DNA of 64,000 bases from Acanthopleura granulata (taxonomy: Eukaryota; Mollusca; Polyplacophora; Chitonida; Chitonidae): the NCBI GenBank assembly GCA_016165875.1, contig JABBOT010000005.1, positions 29,965,943 to 30,029,942 of the forward strand, read 5' to 3'. Under the pieces are notes generated by a model. The model was not told the origin of the DNA, made no database searches, and was given only the letters and a program-made list of their open reading frames with translations. Positions 12,901-26,884 of the stretch are shown in pieces (position 1 is the stretch's first letter; every line of letters starts with the position of its first letter). Position numbers and translations under genes: made by a program.

Positions 12901-13599
12901 TAATAAAATCAATATCGTCTTACAGTTTTTACTCTTTTTGCACTTATGCACGGTATTTGCGATGTGCGGACAATATGTATAAACCCAACAAACTTTACCC
13001 ATTTCTTGTGCAGCCAAAGAAAATGTAGAGCAGGTGTCTTGATGAGTCGGAGGTACATAATAAGTGCCAGATGCAAGGTTTCTGAAATTTCCCGGGGAAA
13101 AGGCTGATCCATAACAGATAGTCATCAATTATTCCTAAAAATTAAAATGTCAAAGGAAAGAAGCAAAAGCATACTGGAAAACAGACGCAGATGACATGCT
13201 GAACACGGTGAAAGGTAGCCACAGGCATCGGGCTCGGGAGTCTCTTTCAATATATCTCCAGAAACTACATTTCTTGCGTTGTCCAGTAGGTAGTTTTTTA
13301 AATAGTGGCTACTTATGTCGACGCACATGAGCCTTCCTCGTTAGTTAAACTAACTAAACTTCATAAAGGATTTTAGAAGGATAAAACATCAAATTTGAGA
13401 GGGGGCTATATTTCCAAGACAGAATGCTTTACAAAAGTTTTATGAGTTGTTGTGAGGTAAAAGTGGATTCCTCGTTCACACCACTAGAGTTTGTTTCTGA
13501 GGTTTCTTGTTGGATTCCAGGGCCTGAGGTTTTGTGAAACTTCTTAAGTTCAGTATATTGCTACTGTCGGCAGTTTTATGGCTACTTCCAACATAGTGG

Positions 13600-13975
13600 G
13601 CTTCCCGACAAGACCTAAGTCAGAAACTACAGAAGTTTACATTGTGTTGCCTGAAAAGTTTCGAGTCCAGGTTTGGTGCAATTTGCCCCGGATTTATGTC
13701 AGAAGATTTCTTCAAGTGCCAGTAAGGTTTCGTCGTAGTGTCTTCCAGTCACAGAGGTAACCCTCGTCGGTTCAGTAAATTTCAGTTTTATGCTATGTGT
13801 GCAGTGTTATTCCCAACAAGGCTTAAGTCCAACACTAACCTACATGAGTGTAGCATTGTCTTTCCACAGACGTTTCGTAAAACTGATGCATCCAGCTTTG
13901 TAGGGATTTCCTGCAGCAAATGTTGTGTTCTGATACATCTCTTCAAAGGTGACAACCGTCGAATCAATGAAGTAC
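13600..13975 (+). repeat. ~205-bp local tandem duplication in copy 2
   Basis: Two diverged members start around 13,602 (TTCCCGACAAGACCTAAGTC) and 13,809 (TTCCCAACAAGGCTTAAGTC). Copy 6 has the same doubled arrangement (43,585-43,975). Copies 4 and 5 have a single member. Confidence 0.65.
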
Positions 13976-14474
13976 AGTTAGAAAAGAAATATTAAGCCAA
14001 GGTAAAATGGGACACTTCAGTTTAAGCCATTCCTTTCTACATTCTTTAAGGTACATACGTGCTCTTCACATACATATTTAAACTGTGGCCGCTGGCTAGG
14101 GTGCACATATTTATTTCAAGCGAATATAATAGTCAATATACCCATGGAATTTTGAATCTGATTTATTGTATCAGTTTCTTAAGAATACTTGAGTACTATA
14201 TCTCTAGTATCTCAGTTATACTCTATTATCTTAACACTTAGATAGATGTAAATTGAAGCAGGATTTAAGTATTTGATTACAGCGGTCACAATATAAGATA
14301 CCGTACAGGACAAAATGCCCAGATGCGTATACTGCCGCTCTATGAGTCAGACGGGCAGCTTGAAGAACGATTCGAGAGTTCCCTTGGAGTTATATAGACG
14401 TTTTAAAACAGCTTCTTCACCTTATCAGACCAAGACTCTTTTGTCTCGTATGAGGCCTTTGCGGTGCCCTGGGA

Positions 14475-16988
14475 TCAATCTTCTCAAGGACTTGTCATCT
14501 CCACACGGCTGATCACCTCCCACTTTCGTTACACTAATGTACAGAAAAGGGCATTATCAGAGCTTTGTTAGATCGCCAGCTCGTATACTTATTTCAATGA
14601 CCAGTGTATGTCAGTTCAAGACACCACGTTGTGCAAGAGGCCATGTGTGTTCAGTTGGTCCGAGAAAGCATTGTTGGCCTTTTAGCTGTTGGAGTATGCA
14701 AGGTGTGCAATTCGGAGCTGAGACAAAGCCCTCTTGCTAAAAGCTTCTCAGGAGAAAGCAGGACCAAATGAGATTGAGCACTCTTTTATCCCATGCCCCC
14801 CCCCTCCGTTTTCTACTCAAGGTCGTTGCGACATAATCTCAACTAACTGTGACATTATGAACCTCCCACTGGAAAGTGAACAACGTATAATTTTTGCCTC
14901 CTTCTGACAATAGCACATCCGAAGACTCTACAAGGGCCGAAACGGTCGCTCTAAACTTCCTTAATCATACTCTCATTTGAAGTCAGTGGAAAGATTTTCT
15001 TTGGGTTCCACAAGACAATTCTACCCTATTAAAAGTCCAAATAAGGCTTTGGCCTGTGAATGCCGCGGAAAGCTGTCAAAATGGCAGTGGGGACAGGCAG
15101 TGAAATTGAAAACCACTGCATTACTTCAGCTATCCATTCTCAGCCCGGTTGTCATCCCGAGAAGTGAGGCCATTGTCTGCTTATCCGCGGTGCCTCGCTA
15201 ACAGATTTCACCATGTTTTCCGCGTTCTGCAAATATGCAAGGAAAGGGATGTGAATGGGATGGAATCCAGTAAACAACAGACGAGTTATCAAACTTTATG
15301 TTACTGTCTGGGACAAAATTATACAGCCCTATATTGATTAGTGGGCAAACTACCGAAGTTGTCCAGCCGATTGGAAGATCCATTTAGTAGAGTATTATGG
15401 AGTTAGACGGTGTCTGATATAAAAATAATACGCACACGCGGTATTTGGACCGATTTCCAAGACACTCTCTGGCATTGTAGACTACTAAGCAGGCACTAAC
15501 TACAGCCCAGGGAATAATCTTGTTTTTCTATTACAATAGAGATTGAAGACATCTGCCTGTGAGACAACCACTTCGTTGTCCAAGCTCGTGTCAGAATCAA
15601 ACAAAATCCACCCTCCCACATAAGAAAAATACAGGTCTACTGACCGTTTTTAATTTTTATATCTCTGACGTACATATATAATCTTGAACACCTTAAACAG
15701 CAATCATAGTTCCTTTGATGCCTTCGAGATCATACGAATCCGCGGCAAGTCTTGCACAACCATGAAGTGTCACTTACATGGATCAGGCAAGGGTAAAGTC
15801 CATAATGATTCGGTTATCTCACCATTGCACAACATTCACACATTAGTTTACTTCATCATAGTGAGCTTTGTTCACACAACTCACCTGTTAACTACACTTA
15901 ACCGTTGACTCCTCAACGGCCGCGCTACCGTCCCCTATGTTTTCAATGACAGTTTCAACGATGACTGGATCGATTCAAGGGGGAAAATGTTCCAGTAGTT
16001 GAGTCCGTTTATCAAACAACAAGTGAATGTGAGCCTTATTACCTTTACTCATCTTCCTGTCGGGTAAATTCATATCCCACGAAAATCGAATAGGGAATCT
16101 TTTAAGAGGATAGATAAGCTGTAGGTATCGGCACATTGGCTGTTATTCGCGAGTATTTGTCCAGTCAATAAATAGCGCTCTCTGAAGAAAAAGAGTCGAA
16201 TTTTGTCAGCTCCTCATTCGGGACCAGACTGACTTCCTTCTGAGACCTCTTACCACTACTGTTTCCAGGACGTATGTTCACACAGGGAGCTGAGTTGAAT
16301 TCCAACTCCTAAGCTTGACAGCAGCAAGTTCCCTACATCAGAGCACAATATAAATAGTTTTAGGCTCCAATGTCCACCTGGCCAATTCAAACTCTGTCTA
16401 GAGTGCTAGCTGCATTGCATGTCAAAAAGATAGGACCTATCTTAGTTTCGATTCTTTATCAAGGTTAATCCATTGGGTCTGGGTCTGAAGTGCCATATCT
16501 TCGCCATTCATGGATGTACTGAACACCATAATAGTTTAATTCAATCCTTTCTACTGTCTTGCAGGCACAAACTTGCTCTTCACATACGTATTTAAACTGT
16601 GGCCGCTGGTTACCGTGCACATATTTAGTCACTTCATATCAATATAATAATCGATATACACATGGATCTTTTGAATCTGATTTATTGCATCAATTTCTTA
16701 AGATTAACTGAGTATTGATATTCTAGTATCTCAATTACACTGTATTATCTTAACACCTAGATAGATCTAAAGTGGAGCAGGATTTAAATATTTCATTGCC
16801 GATGTCACCATATAGGATATCTTACAGGACTGAATTCCCAGACACGCATACTGGGGATATATGAGTCAGACGAACTGCTTGGACAACGACCCGAGAGTTC
16901 CGTTGGTGTGATATAGAAGTTTTAAAACAGCTTCTTCACCTTATCAAGACTCTTTTGTCTCGTATCAGGCCTTTGCGGCACCCTGGGA
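14475..16988 (+). repeat. Long tandem unit, copy 3 (2.5-kb remnant)
   Basis: The shortest copy. It starts like the others and contains the minus-strand small frame. Near 15,757 it jumps to sequence that lies just after the conserved block in other copies (compare 41,288 on). Near 16,533 it jumps again to sequence matching 14,025 in copy 2. It therefore has two internal deletions: the first removes both repeat clusters and the conserved block, the second removes the A/B segment and what follows. Both junctions are visible as abrupt changes of partner. Confidence 0.8.
15198..15383 (-). other. Candidate small ORF, unit copy 3 (61 codons)
   Basis: The same frame in the heavily deleted copy 3: MDLPIGWTTSVVCPL, GLYNFVPDSNI, and a C-terminus ending in GKHGEIC. 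It is one of the few modules kept in this 2.5-kb remnant, though its position near the unit start may explain that. Confidence 0.2.
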
Positions 16989-17614
16989 TCAATCTTCTCA
17001 AGGAGTTGTCATCTCCACACGGCTGATCACCTCCCACTTTCTCTACACCGATGTACAGAAAAGGGCATTATCAAAGCTTTGTTGGATCTCGCTCGTATTC
17101 GCTCGTTAGATCTTTGTTAGATCTTATGACCAGTGTATGTCAGTTTAAGACGCCACGTTTTGCAAGAGTATGTTGGAGTATGCAAGGTGTACAATTCAAT
17201 ACAATTGAGACAAAGCCCTCTTGCTGAAAGTTGTCCAGGAGAGAGTAGGGCAGAATGAGATTTCTGACTCCTTTTTCTCGTGTCCTCTCCCCCCCCCCAC
17301 CTTCTTGTACCGTTTTCTAGTCAAGGCCGTTGCGACATAATCTCAGATGTCTGCGTTACTATTAACCTCCCATTGGAAAATGAACAACGCATAATTTTGT
17401 CCCTTCTAACAATAACACATCCTATGATTCTACAGGGGTCAAAACGGTCACTTTCTTAATCATACTGTCATTTGAAGTCAGTGGTAGGATTTTTTTTCGT
17501 TAAACAAGAGAATTCTACACTCATTATAACTGAAAAATGGTTTTGTCTCGTGGATACCATGGAAAGCCGTCAAGATGGTACTGGTGAGTGGTAGTGAAAG
17601 TGAAAACCGCTCCA

Positions 17615-17875
17615 TCACCTCAGTTGTCCACTTTCAACTCGGTGGTCATACTTAGGCGTTCGGCCATGGTCTGTTCTCCTCGATGCCTCCCTTACAATTT
17701 CACCATGTTTTCCGTGTTCTGTAAATTTACGACAAGAGGGATATGAATGGGATGATATCCAGCAAACAAAAGGCGAGTCGTTAAACTTTATGTTGCTGTC
17801 TGGGACAGAATTATACAGCCCAAAATTGACTGGTGGGCAAACTACCGAGGTTGTCCAGCCGATTGGAAAATCCGT
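17615..17875 (-). pseudogene. Small ORF equivalent, copy 4: ATG and stop lost
   Basis: The equivalent of the ~60-codon frame. The start codon is ACG instead of ATG (17873-17875). The usual stop is removed, so the frame runs on for 86 codons to a TGA at 17615-17617. The interior is open and still shows the GWTTSVVCP and PDSNI motifs. If the frame ever coded, this copy is decayed or would need a non-ATG start. Confidence 0.2.
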
Positions 17876-19084
17876 TTAGTGGAGTATTAGGGAGTTAAAC
17901 AGTGTCTCTGGTGTGGGAAGAATTCGCAGACACGGGATTTGCAGCGATTTTCAAGACACTATTTGGCATTGTAGACTACTGAACAAGTACTAACTGCAGA
18001 CTAATAACCTCGTTTTTCCATGGGCTTGTGCGACGGAGAGTGGAAACATTTACCTGTAAGAGAGCCACTTAAATAGCCGACACATTCATTGCCCAATCCC
18101 GTTTAAGAATCAAACAAAATCCATCCTTCCACATACCAAAAATACGGTTTCACTAACTATTTTTCATTTTTATTCCTTTGACTTACATGTAAAATCCTGA
18201 ACATCTTATAAAGCAATCATAGTTACATTGATACCTCCGAGATCCTGCCAATCGGCGGCAAGACGTGCGGAATTCGGGAACAGAGGGCGAAAGAATCCTA
18301 GCTGTATTTCGCAAAAGCTGGCGAGTAATCGCACGATTACTGAGATATCACTTGAGGTTATTGACTGTTGAATCGGCCTGTGTACTTTACGTCAGCAAGA
18401 TGTCAGGTAGGAGCAATTGATGTTGTGATATCTCTTGACCACAGGGCAAACTTTCCACAAACAACGAGTGTTAAGCACCAAAGGAATCGTTTGACGGTCT
18501 CTGGGAAACGGCCAACGTCGGAAATATTTGCTGAAGATGAACTCAGTTCTAACCTGCCGCTCTCAAGTTGATCGCTGAAACTGAGATATGGAACAAAAAA
18601 ACCGGTACAAAAAGGTACAAAAGATCGAAAGGAAAAACACCAGGGAACAAAGTGACCTAGAGACAAAAGACTTAATAACATTAGATCCATTATATAACTA
18701 ATGGACGAAGACCGAAGTTAATATAGAAACTTTGCTTATTAGAACAAATGGTTTACTAGTGAGAGATGCCATTAAATTAGATGCACATGAACTTTAAGAG
18801 CCAAATGCTTTCCTGCTACTATTTATACCTGGTTTTCACATTTTAAATTATATTCATATCTCACTATATTGAAGATTTCTTTTTGAGGCTGTTCAAATAT
18901 ATTTTCCTGATCATATCCGTTGTAGGCCGTCATTAAGATGAATTCTTCGGTTTGTGTTCAGTGCTGGAGATGGTAACTATATGGTAAATGCTTTTGTAAC
19001 TGAAGGTTTATGCAGCTGTTGTTGAATCTCTCACTAGAGTTTAGTATGGCTTTGCTATATATATATATTCATAATATATATACA

Positions 19085-19390
19085 GTGGCTTATGTCGCAC
19101 TGAGCCTAGAGTAGATTTGTTCTTATGTGCAATGGAATATGATATCGATTTGGTTTTATGTTCCACACAGCATAGAGCCCACTGGGGGCCTAATCCCGAA
19201 TCGGTTATATGTCTCACAAAGACTGACGTTGTTTCAGCTTCATGTCTCATGGAGCCTAAAGTCCAACAGGTCTTCTGTTCCACGAAGCCTAACTAACATA
19301 GGCTAATGTCGATTGAGCTTCTTGTCTCACGAATTCTAGTGTCGATTCACTTTTATGTCCGACAGAGTCAAATGCAAAGTGCATAATGTG
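19085..19390 (+). repeat. Degenerate 35-40-bp repeats, copy 4
   Basis: The same motif family, with TTATGTCTCAC and GCCTAATG elements alternating. It ends before the spacer that leads to the minisatellite. Confidence 0.65.
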
Positions 19391-20284
19391 TGCTATTGAG
19401 TATCACTCCCCTATAGAGACCCCTCCCCTTCCATGTATACACTGTCCTTACCCTAAAACGTTCATAAGCAGTTGCCCCGCCCGAAGTACGCACATTGCTG
19501 TATACTACCGGTACACTATATTTGCTCTCGATTTTCAACTTTTCCAAACCACTGCGTCAAAAAGCGCAGTATAAATAAAATGCCTTCCATTATTATTTGT
19601 CGCGGTGGATGTATCAGCTGAAACATCACATGAATACCCGTAGTATTTGCCCGGGGCATATCTAGGTGTTTGGGGAGCGTAATTACTGGGGATTCCCACC
19701 GTCGGGTTGTGTAGCGCGCCCTCACACATATCACAAGCAGTCAAACACAGTGTCGTATTTCCATATTCTGGTAAATTGATCGCCAGGGCGTCCACGTTAG
19801 AGTGTGTTTACATGTCTAGTGTTTGCCATTGACGGCCAATTGCTGGCCAACTCGTAAAAAAAAAAAACAGCGAAAGCAACCATTGTGTAACAAGGGGTCA
19901 TGGGAAATGATGAGATTCCTGCACCACTCTGCCACAATTCCTAGCGACACTTTTTCTCACCACACAATGTTCATTCCGAAGACATTTCAGTCATTTAAGA
20001 TCCAGATAATATTCACGTTTAAGCTCTGGGTTGTGGTTCAAAATCATGCCTTATGTTCGGATTAAATAAACTGGTTACTTTGAATGAAAATCGCTACTAG
20101 CCTCAGTCGATGGCGTAAATGTTCTAGGGCACTGATGTACCCTACCGTATTCATGTAATCAAATTTGGTAACAAGTTTATCTACATGTGGGGACATTCCT
20201 GCACTTTCGCTTTTTAAAATTTCGACTTTAATGAAGTGATTATAACGAGTTCCTTTCAAGTCATCGCTCTCAATGTTATTATTG

Positions 20285-20905
20285 TCACAACACCTCATTG
20301 TGTTTTATTCCTTATCTCTACTGACTTTCCATTGTCTAACATTCTGCCTTCATTTCGTTCATTGCATTCTGCCTTAGTTTATTTTCCATCGTCTATCACC
20401 AAAAGCTCATTACATATTTTGTTGTTTAATCTCTGTTCTCGGTCACATCATGTTAGTAGCAATCTTGGTTGTTCATTCTCCACTCTTCGTCACACCGTGC
20501 TATCGCCTTTCCTTTGTTTATTCCATGTGGTCTATCATACTGTGTTAATCATATTCTTTGTTGTTTAATATTGACAAACTAAGTTCATTGCACTCTTTGT
20601 TGATTATTTTCCATTGTCTATGACCCCATGTTTATTGTATTTCTTCTGGTTAATCTATGTTCTGTCACCCCATGTTCATTGTATTTCTTTTATTTACTCT
20701 CCATTGACTATCACCCTGTCTTTGCTGCATCCGTTGTGGTTTGTTCTACACTGTCTAACAGGTAAATAGAATTAGACCATGTACATTGCATTCTTTGTTG
20801 TTTGGTCTCCGTTGTCTATCACCCCGCGTTAGTTATATCTTTTGTTGTGTGTTTTCCCTTGTCTAACACGTAAATTGCATTTTTTATTCTTTGGTCGTAG
20901 CTATC
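20285..20905 (+). repeat. 46-48-bp minisatellite, copy 4 (degenerate)
   Basis: The same CCATTGTCTATCACC motif, with about a dozen diverged members. Confidence 0.75.
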
Positions 20906-23400
20906 TGGAGAAATAATGCCGATCACTGTCATGAAAAGCCCACGCATTCTTTATGTGATCTAAGAGTGCTAGCTGTAGTCTTGAGGCGGTAAAAGCTAAC
21001 GACAAGGCTTTATAGTGAAATATATGGTGAGATCGAGGCTGCAGCCTACAGTGTTGCTACTGTCACTGAGGGAAATGCGACACATCATCGATGGTCAGTC
21101 ATAGCGAGCACTGTATAGATCTCACAACGATCAAATTCCTCTCCAACTCCTTGACTCGCCAGCATGTCAAATAAAACATCGGACAGCCTCGGCACAAGCC
21201 TCGTTGCTTGTTCACTAAGTTAATATTCTGTTTGATACGAAATTAACTAACTCTATTCATGTTCCATCAATCTAATTGCACAGGCGACTATATCGAACGA
21301 CTTTGACTTTACCAAATAAATTGGAAAATTTATTGTCTTTTCACAGCGCTCAGTCCGTGCGTGAGACTGAAACCTAAAAAACAATTTTTCTCCGAAAGTA
21401 GATATAACCGCATTTTCGATGTTCGCTTCTTAAGGGGGCGGACATACATCCAATACCTTAGAAACAGTCATCCGACTTCAATTTAACGAGCCCCTGGTTC
21501 CATAACATAAATAGATAAAAGCTCCGTGACTCAATTTCTCCGCGACTCTCTGGCACAAGACAAAGCAGACTAAACCCTTGCGTCGGCACGTTTTCCGTTT
21601 CCCAGGAACAAGTCCATCAGCTTTCAAACGAACCTCTCCTAGCTTCATTTGAATGCTTCTTGTTATTTCATATCAAAGCTCAAGCTAAAGCGCGTCGGCA
21701 TCCACACGTGGTTTGTATGCCGACAAGTCTCAGTGAAAGGGAGGAAGAATCAGATGCCAGGCTATCTGTATCGTTAAAGTCTTCAAGGTCTCATTGAAAT
21801 TCTGAACTTGATGGTCAGCTTTGGGGTTGAAACGCTATGGCGAGGTCATATTTTGCTGAACCACTCATCGGTCACGATGATGAATACAACAGACCACAGC
21901 AGCTGTACAAGTACATTTTTGGTGCAAAATCCATTAATTTGCCGTATGATAGCTATTTGATGACCTTGATAGCTTTAAACTAACCTCAGCCGTTACTGGG
22001 TTCCCGATCGATTAATGTTTTTCTCTTTGTCTAGTACAAATGTCTCGAAAAGATCAAATAATAGGTCACTTTAATAGATGAGTGATTTACCGGTAAGTCC
22101 TGCCGATCTTACTAACTAATTGTTTCAGTTTGGAAATGACTCGATCTTTTCATTCGATAAAGTTTGGTCTCTATCGACATCGGAGCGAAAACCAATCTCC
22201 GTTCAGGTCAGCATAAATCAGGTTCAGCAGCAAAGGTCAGGAAATAGCGCCGGTATTTTGGAGACAGAGGTCACAGGAACAAGAAAGTTCACTGTGCGTA
22301 ATACATTATTTAACAGTTTAAAATACCAAGCCGTTATAATATTTCATCTTTATGGATTTTGGCAAATTGATTATGACAAGGAGTGTGAGAAACGCAATTA
22401 TCGGCCATACTTAGACCCTGGTCACTATTTGTCATGTTTATTGTTTCAATTCCGGTGTTGTAAAGAACTTCACACTCCGTGAAGATCAACCTTCTATATG
22501 TCTTTGTTTTCCGGATGCTCCTTTAGAGGTAGCATTTGAGATAGGCAATACATCAGCATGCTCGGTGCAGTGAAACATCTGACCTATACAACTTAATGCT
22601 GACTGTGTGTTGATCCAGAAAGAACTGTTTGTCACTAAGAGTACACGTTAACCAAGCTTTCTAAACCAAAAAGTATCCCAGTCTCGTTCGTAAACAACCA
22701 TTAAGTGGCATTTACTGGGCAAGGATAAAGTCTGTAATGATCTGGTTGTCTCACCATTGTACACCATACACATCTTACTCTATTTCTTCATAGTCAGCTC
22801 TTTTCACGCAATTCGCCTGCTAAATAAACACCGTCGCCACAACGGTCGAGGCACTATCACCTATGTTTTTAGTGACAGATTTAACGATGACTGGGTCGAT
22901 TCAAGTGGGAAAATGTTCCAGTAGTTGGGTTCGTGGATCAAAAAACTAGTAATCGGACTCTAGTTTTCCCTGCTGTTTTTCAATTCACTTGAAGTAGAGT
23001 TTCCTCGCTTCCAGTCTACTGATATCAGACAAGAAAAATTAATGTGAGCTTTATTGCCTTCATTCATCTTCTTGTCGGATAAATTTAGCTCCTCAAAAAT
23101 CAAATAGGAATGTTTTAAGGGGGTGGAAAAGCTGTAGCTATCGTCACATTGGCTGTAAGTGGTGAGTGTTTGTCCCCTCAACACACAGTGCTCTCCGGAG
23201 AAAAGCCTCCGATTTCGTCAGCTCCTCATACAGGAGCAGACTGACTTCTTTCTGAGACCTCTTACCACGACTGCACCCCTGAGAGAGCTGAGACGAATGC
23301 CAAATCCTAAGCTTAGTCTCGGTCCGCTTACAGCAAAGATTATCTTCACCTGCAGGGCATCAGAGCACAGTATCAATAGGCTCAAGTTTCAATGTCGACC

Positions 23401-23523
23401 CTGCCGATGGCCGTGGGTTTCCAACGCGCTGTGTCAGCTTTTCTCCGACCATAATCATGGCCGCCGTAGTGTAAGTGAAATATTTTTGAGTACGGCGTAA
23501 AGCATCCATCAAATAAATAAATC
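23401..23523 (+). mobile_element. SINE fragment, copy 4 (site shared with copy 5)
   Basis: A 5'-truncated member of the same SINE family: CTGCCGATGGCCGTGGGTTT through TTTTTGAGTACGGCGTAAAG to an AAATA tail. Direct repeats AATGTCGACC (23391-23400) and ATTATCGACC (23524-23533) flank it. Copies 1, 3 and 7 are uninterrupted at this site. Confidence 0.85.
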
Positions 23524-24728
23524 ATTATCGACCTGTTCGATTCAAATTCTCCCCACAATGTTATAGCTGTACTTCATATCCAAAATATCAGCTGTGTTTT
23601 GATTCTCTGCTGGATTCATTTTCAGAATTAATCCCATGTGTGTGGGTAATTGAGATGCCCTGTCTCCTTCAATCATGGGTTAACAGAACACCATACTTTA
23701 TCCAAAAAGTTGATAAGCTGTGAGTATTAGTTCCCGAACATAACAGTAATCAACAACATGGATGCGTGTTGGACATTCTTTGGAGAAACTGTAGTCTGGT
23801 ACACAGTAAGTTAGAAAATGTTTTCGGCGTTTTTTATGGAAAATACACTGCTGCTGGAAGGTAGTACGTGTTTCTTAAACAAGTTCTACCCGTCTTCTCC
23901 CATCGCATCCACCTACCTCTGACCGACAGAATAACATTCCAGAACATAGATACAGTAACTGTGTGCTCTACTTTTGATTCCTTGATAGACTCATTTATAT
24001 CTGTCCTGTTGTGAAAGTAAAAACTAAAAATATGTTTTACAAGAAGCCAAAAAACGTTCAAATCATTCATTACCAAACCTCGATCCAGAGAGTTATTAAA
24101 CAGATTTAATTCCTGGATATGTCGCGTTTAATATGTGTTTATGGGAGATGATTGGTTTGTAGCCGAGCTTCAGTTTTATTCCAAATATATTTACAGAAAT
24201 AAATAAACGTTTTAATGCAGTTAACTAAATTCGAGCTGATGCTCCCCTGAACTATGGATGTTTGTTTTGAGTTAGATCGAAATATCATCGACTGAGCAGC
24301 AGCCAAATCTAAAATTGAACCAACGCCTAGTGTGTCCAATGAGTGAAGGACATCTTATCCGCCACAAATATTAGAATAAATCTCGGCCTAAGAACAAAGC
24401 GACAAGCGTTTCACTTCATCGGTCATCTGGGTGTAATTTCCAAATTTTACTCTCCAGTGGCGGCCTTGATTCTACTCAATTTCCTGTTAAATTATGTACC
24501 CTGATTCATATTTGACACGGGCAATATCCAACAATTACGAATTTCAAACGCATCATGACGTTTAAACCTCATGTCTGTTTTTTCTGTTTAACATAAACGA
24601 CTTTATTTTTTAAGTATATGTTTTCTTTTTACAAAACACTTTAAATACTTGTTTTGCGCAATTTTCTTATATAAACATCCATAAACAATATTATTTATTT
24701 GGAGAACATGTTAGATTTTTTATGTCTT

Positions 24729-25400
24729 AAAAGACAGCAAAAAATATAACCAATGTTATTTCAGAAGAGGGATCCATACATACAGACGGGAATGGTTATT
24801 TTTTTTATGGCGTGCTGGGTAACTCCATAAATCATCTTTTAATCTGAATTTCTTCCGAGGCCAAAGGATACGCCAGTTTAGAGAAACCGGAAACACGATG
24901 TCGCTTCATCCGTACCCCACGCCCTTCAGTATCAGGGACAAGACACTCTTTTGTGTGCGACGCACAGTCCTCTTTACTATTACAATCGAAGGTCAGGCTT
25001 TGTGGCCTCCTGGTTGTGACTGTGGGAAATAATCCCTGATGTATTCCCCTGTCACTTTCTCGTTGAAGGGGGCTTTAAAGTATATCAGAATTGTATCGCA
25101 ATCACAAGGAAAACAAGTGATTTAACACTACTTCTATGTGGCAAAATGGTGTACTACGTAATGCTGACGTCACAGCGGAAACAAAAGTCTTCTGGGGAGG
25201 TAGAAATCTCTCACCCTTCGTTGGTTAAATGGATAGGGTGGCGGCGCGTTCGATTTTCCATCGACGTGGGCGTTTTTGTTTCCTTTGAACTGCGATATCT
25301 CGATTATCATACATGAGAAAAAACAAAGAGTGAAGTTTTTGGAACTATAAATAGGATTCTTTCTCGATACATATATACTTTTGGTCTAGTGTTGTCTTTT
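24729..25400. mobile_element. MITE-like insert, copy 4
   Basis: A segment of about 670 bp present in copies 4 and 5 and absent from copies 1 and 6, where GTCTTA is followed almost directly by AAATCGAT. It starts AAAAGACAGCAA and ends TTGTCTTTT, a short inverted terminal match. It has no coding sequence. It contains a CRE-like TGACGTCA (25165-25172) and a TATAAATA (25346-25353). A non-autonomous DNA transposon is the simplest reading; a deletion in the other copies is the alternative. Confidence 0.5.
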
Positions 25401-26884
25401 GTTAAAGCAAAATCGATATTGCCATTTAATTGTTACACGTATGCACGGTATTTGCGGTCTGCGGACAATATCTGTAAATCCAGCAAAAATTTACCCATTC
25501 CTTGCCAAGACGAAGAAAGTATGGAGCAAATAACTGTATGCGTCGGAAGTAGAAAAAATGTGGAAAAATCAAGATTTCTGAAATATTCCGGAGCAAAATT
25601 TCAGTCAACAGTCAATCATCGATTACTTCAAAAAATAAACTTTCAGAAAAAAAAGCAAAACCACATTGGAGAACAGACGCACATGACATGCTGTGCACGG
25701 TGACAAGCAACATTTATTCTAGACGCATCGTTAGTCGTAGACCACAGAACGGGCGCTCTTTTTATATATCTTCAGAAACTACATTTCTATGCGTTGTCCA
25801 ACAGGTATTTCTTTCTAAAGAATTAGCATTAAAACATTGGCTTAAAAAGGGTTTCAACAGGATAAGCGTGATTTCTCAGAGGTAGCTATTTCAAACACAG
25901 AATGCTTTACATAAATTTTATAAGACATGGTGAGGGCCAGTCGACCGATCATATGCATCCTTTATGTACACCACCAGCCTTTGCCTCTGAGGTTTCTTGC
26001 TGGACTCCGGAAGTTGGTTTTCCTAATCTTGTTAAATTCAGTAATATGTCTGACGTCAGCAGTTTTATGTCAAACATAGTGTGTTTCCTAAAAAGACTAA
26101 AGTTAAACACTTACATCAGTAGCATTGTGTTGGTTGAGAGTTACGAGAAACCCGTCTAGGTTTGCTGGAGTTTCCTGCAGCAGAAAGTTTCTTCGTGGTA
26201 TCTTCCAGTTACAAAGGTGACAGTCATTGATTCAGTGAAGAAGAGTTTAAAAAGAAGTAAACGAAGGCAAGGTGTGGTGCATCAGTTTATTTCAGCCCTC
26301 TCCACATTCTTTAAAGCTCACAAATGTTTCTCATATCCGTATTAAACATGTTGCCTGTGGCCATATTAAATTGGTCATTTTACACGAATATAATAATCAC
26401 TACACACATACAACTTTTGGATTAGAATTGTTGTATTCTTCTTTTACGGATTGACTGAGTAGTGATCTTCTAGAATCTAGCTATGGGAAGACACCTTGAC
26501 ATAGGGATAAATGTAAATGGGAGAAAGGTGTAAATATTTGTTTTCAGAGGTCACCATATAGGACGCCTTACAGGACGCGATTTCAGGCATACATGCTGGC
26601 GATATATGAGGGAGCGCTTAAAGAACGAACCTAGAGTGCCTTTGATGTGATGTAGAAGTTGTAAACAGCTTCTTCAGCTTATCAAACGACGAACCTTCCG
26701 TGTGGTATCAGGCGTTTAACAGGATCATTCTTTTCAAAGACTTGTCATCTCTAGGCAGGCAATGCCCCCCACTTCCGCTAGATTAATGTACACAAAAAGG
26801 CATTATCAAAGCTTTGTTGGATCTTGCGCATATATAGCTTACTTCAATGGCCGATGTATGTCAGCTTACGACACTAAGTTTTCC

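Larger units (their letters stand above)
8405..14474 (+). repeat. Long tandem unit, copy 2 (middle deleted)
   Basis: Direct copy of the same unit, about 6.1 kb. The minisatellite near 12,900 runs straight into the block that begins near 7,260 in copy 1 (around 12,940 here). About 3.7 kb is therefore missing, including the conserved block and the A/B segment. It carries two private insertions, a LINE 3' end (10082-10648) and a tRNA-derived SINE (12222-12510). It shares a roughly 205-bp local duplication with copy 6 (13,600-13,975). Confidence 0.85.
16989..26724 (+). repeat. Long tandem unit, copy 4 (type B, longest)
   Basis: A near-complete direct copy, about 9.7 kb. It has all common modules, the type B segment near 23,820-24,340, a SINE at 23401-23523 shared with copy 5, and a MITE-like insert at 24729-25400 also shared with copy 5. 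It lacks the ~133-bp segment present in copies 5 and 7 (the join lies near 24,148). Its small minus-strand frame has lost both its ATG and its usual stop. Confidence 0.85.

Noticed and set aside
22120..22482. 120-codon plus-strand frame in copy 4
   Set aside because: The equivalent stretch in copy 5 has several stop codons in this frame, so the openness is private to one copy.
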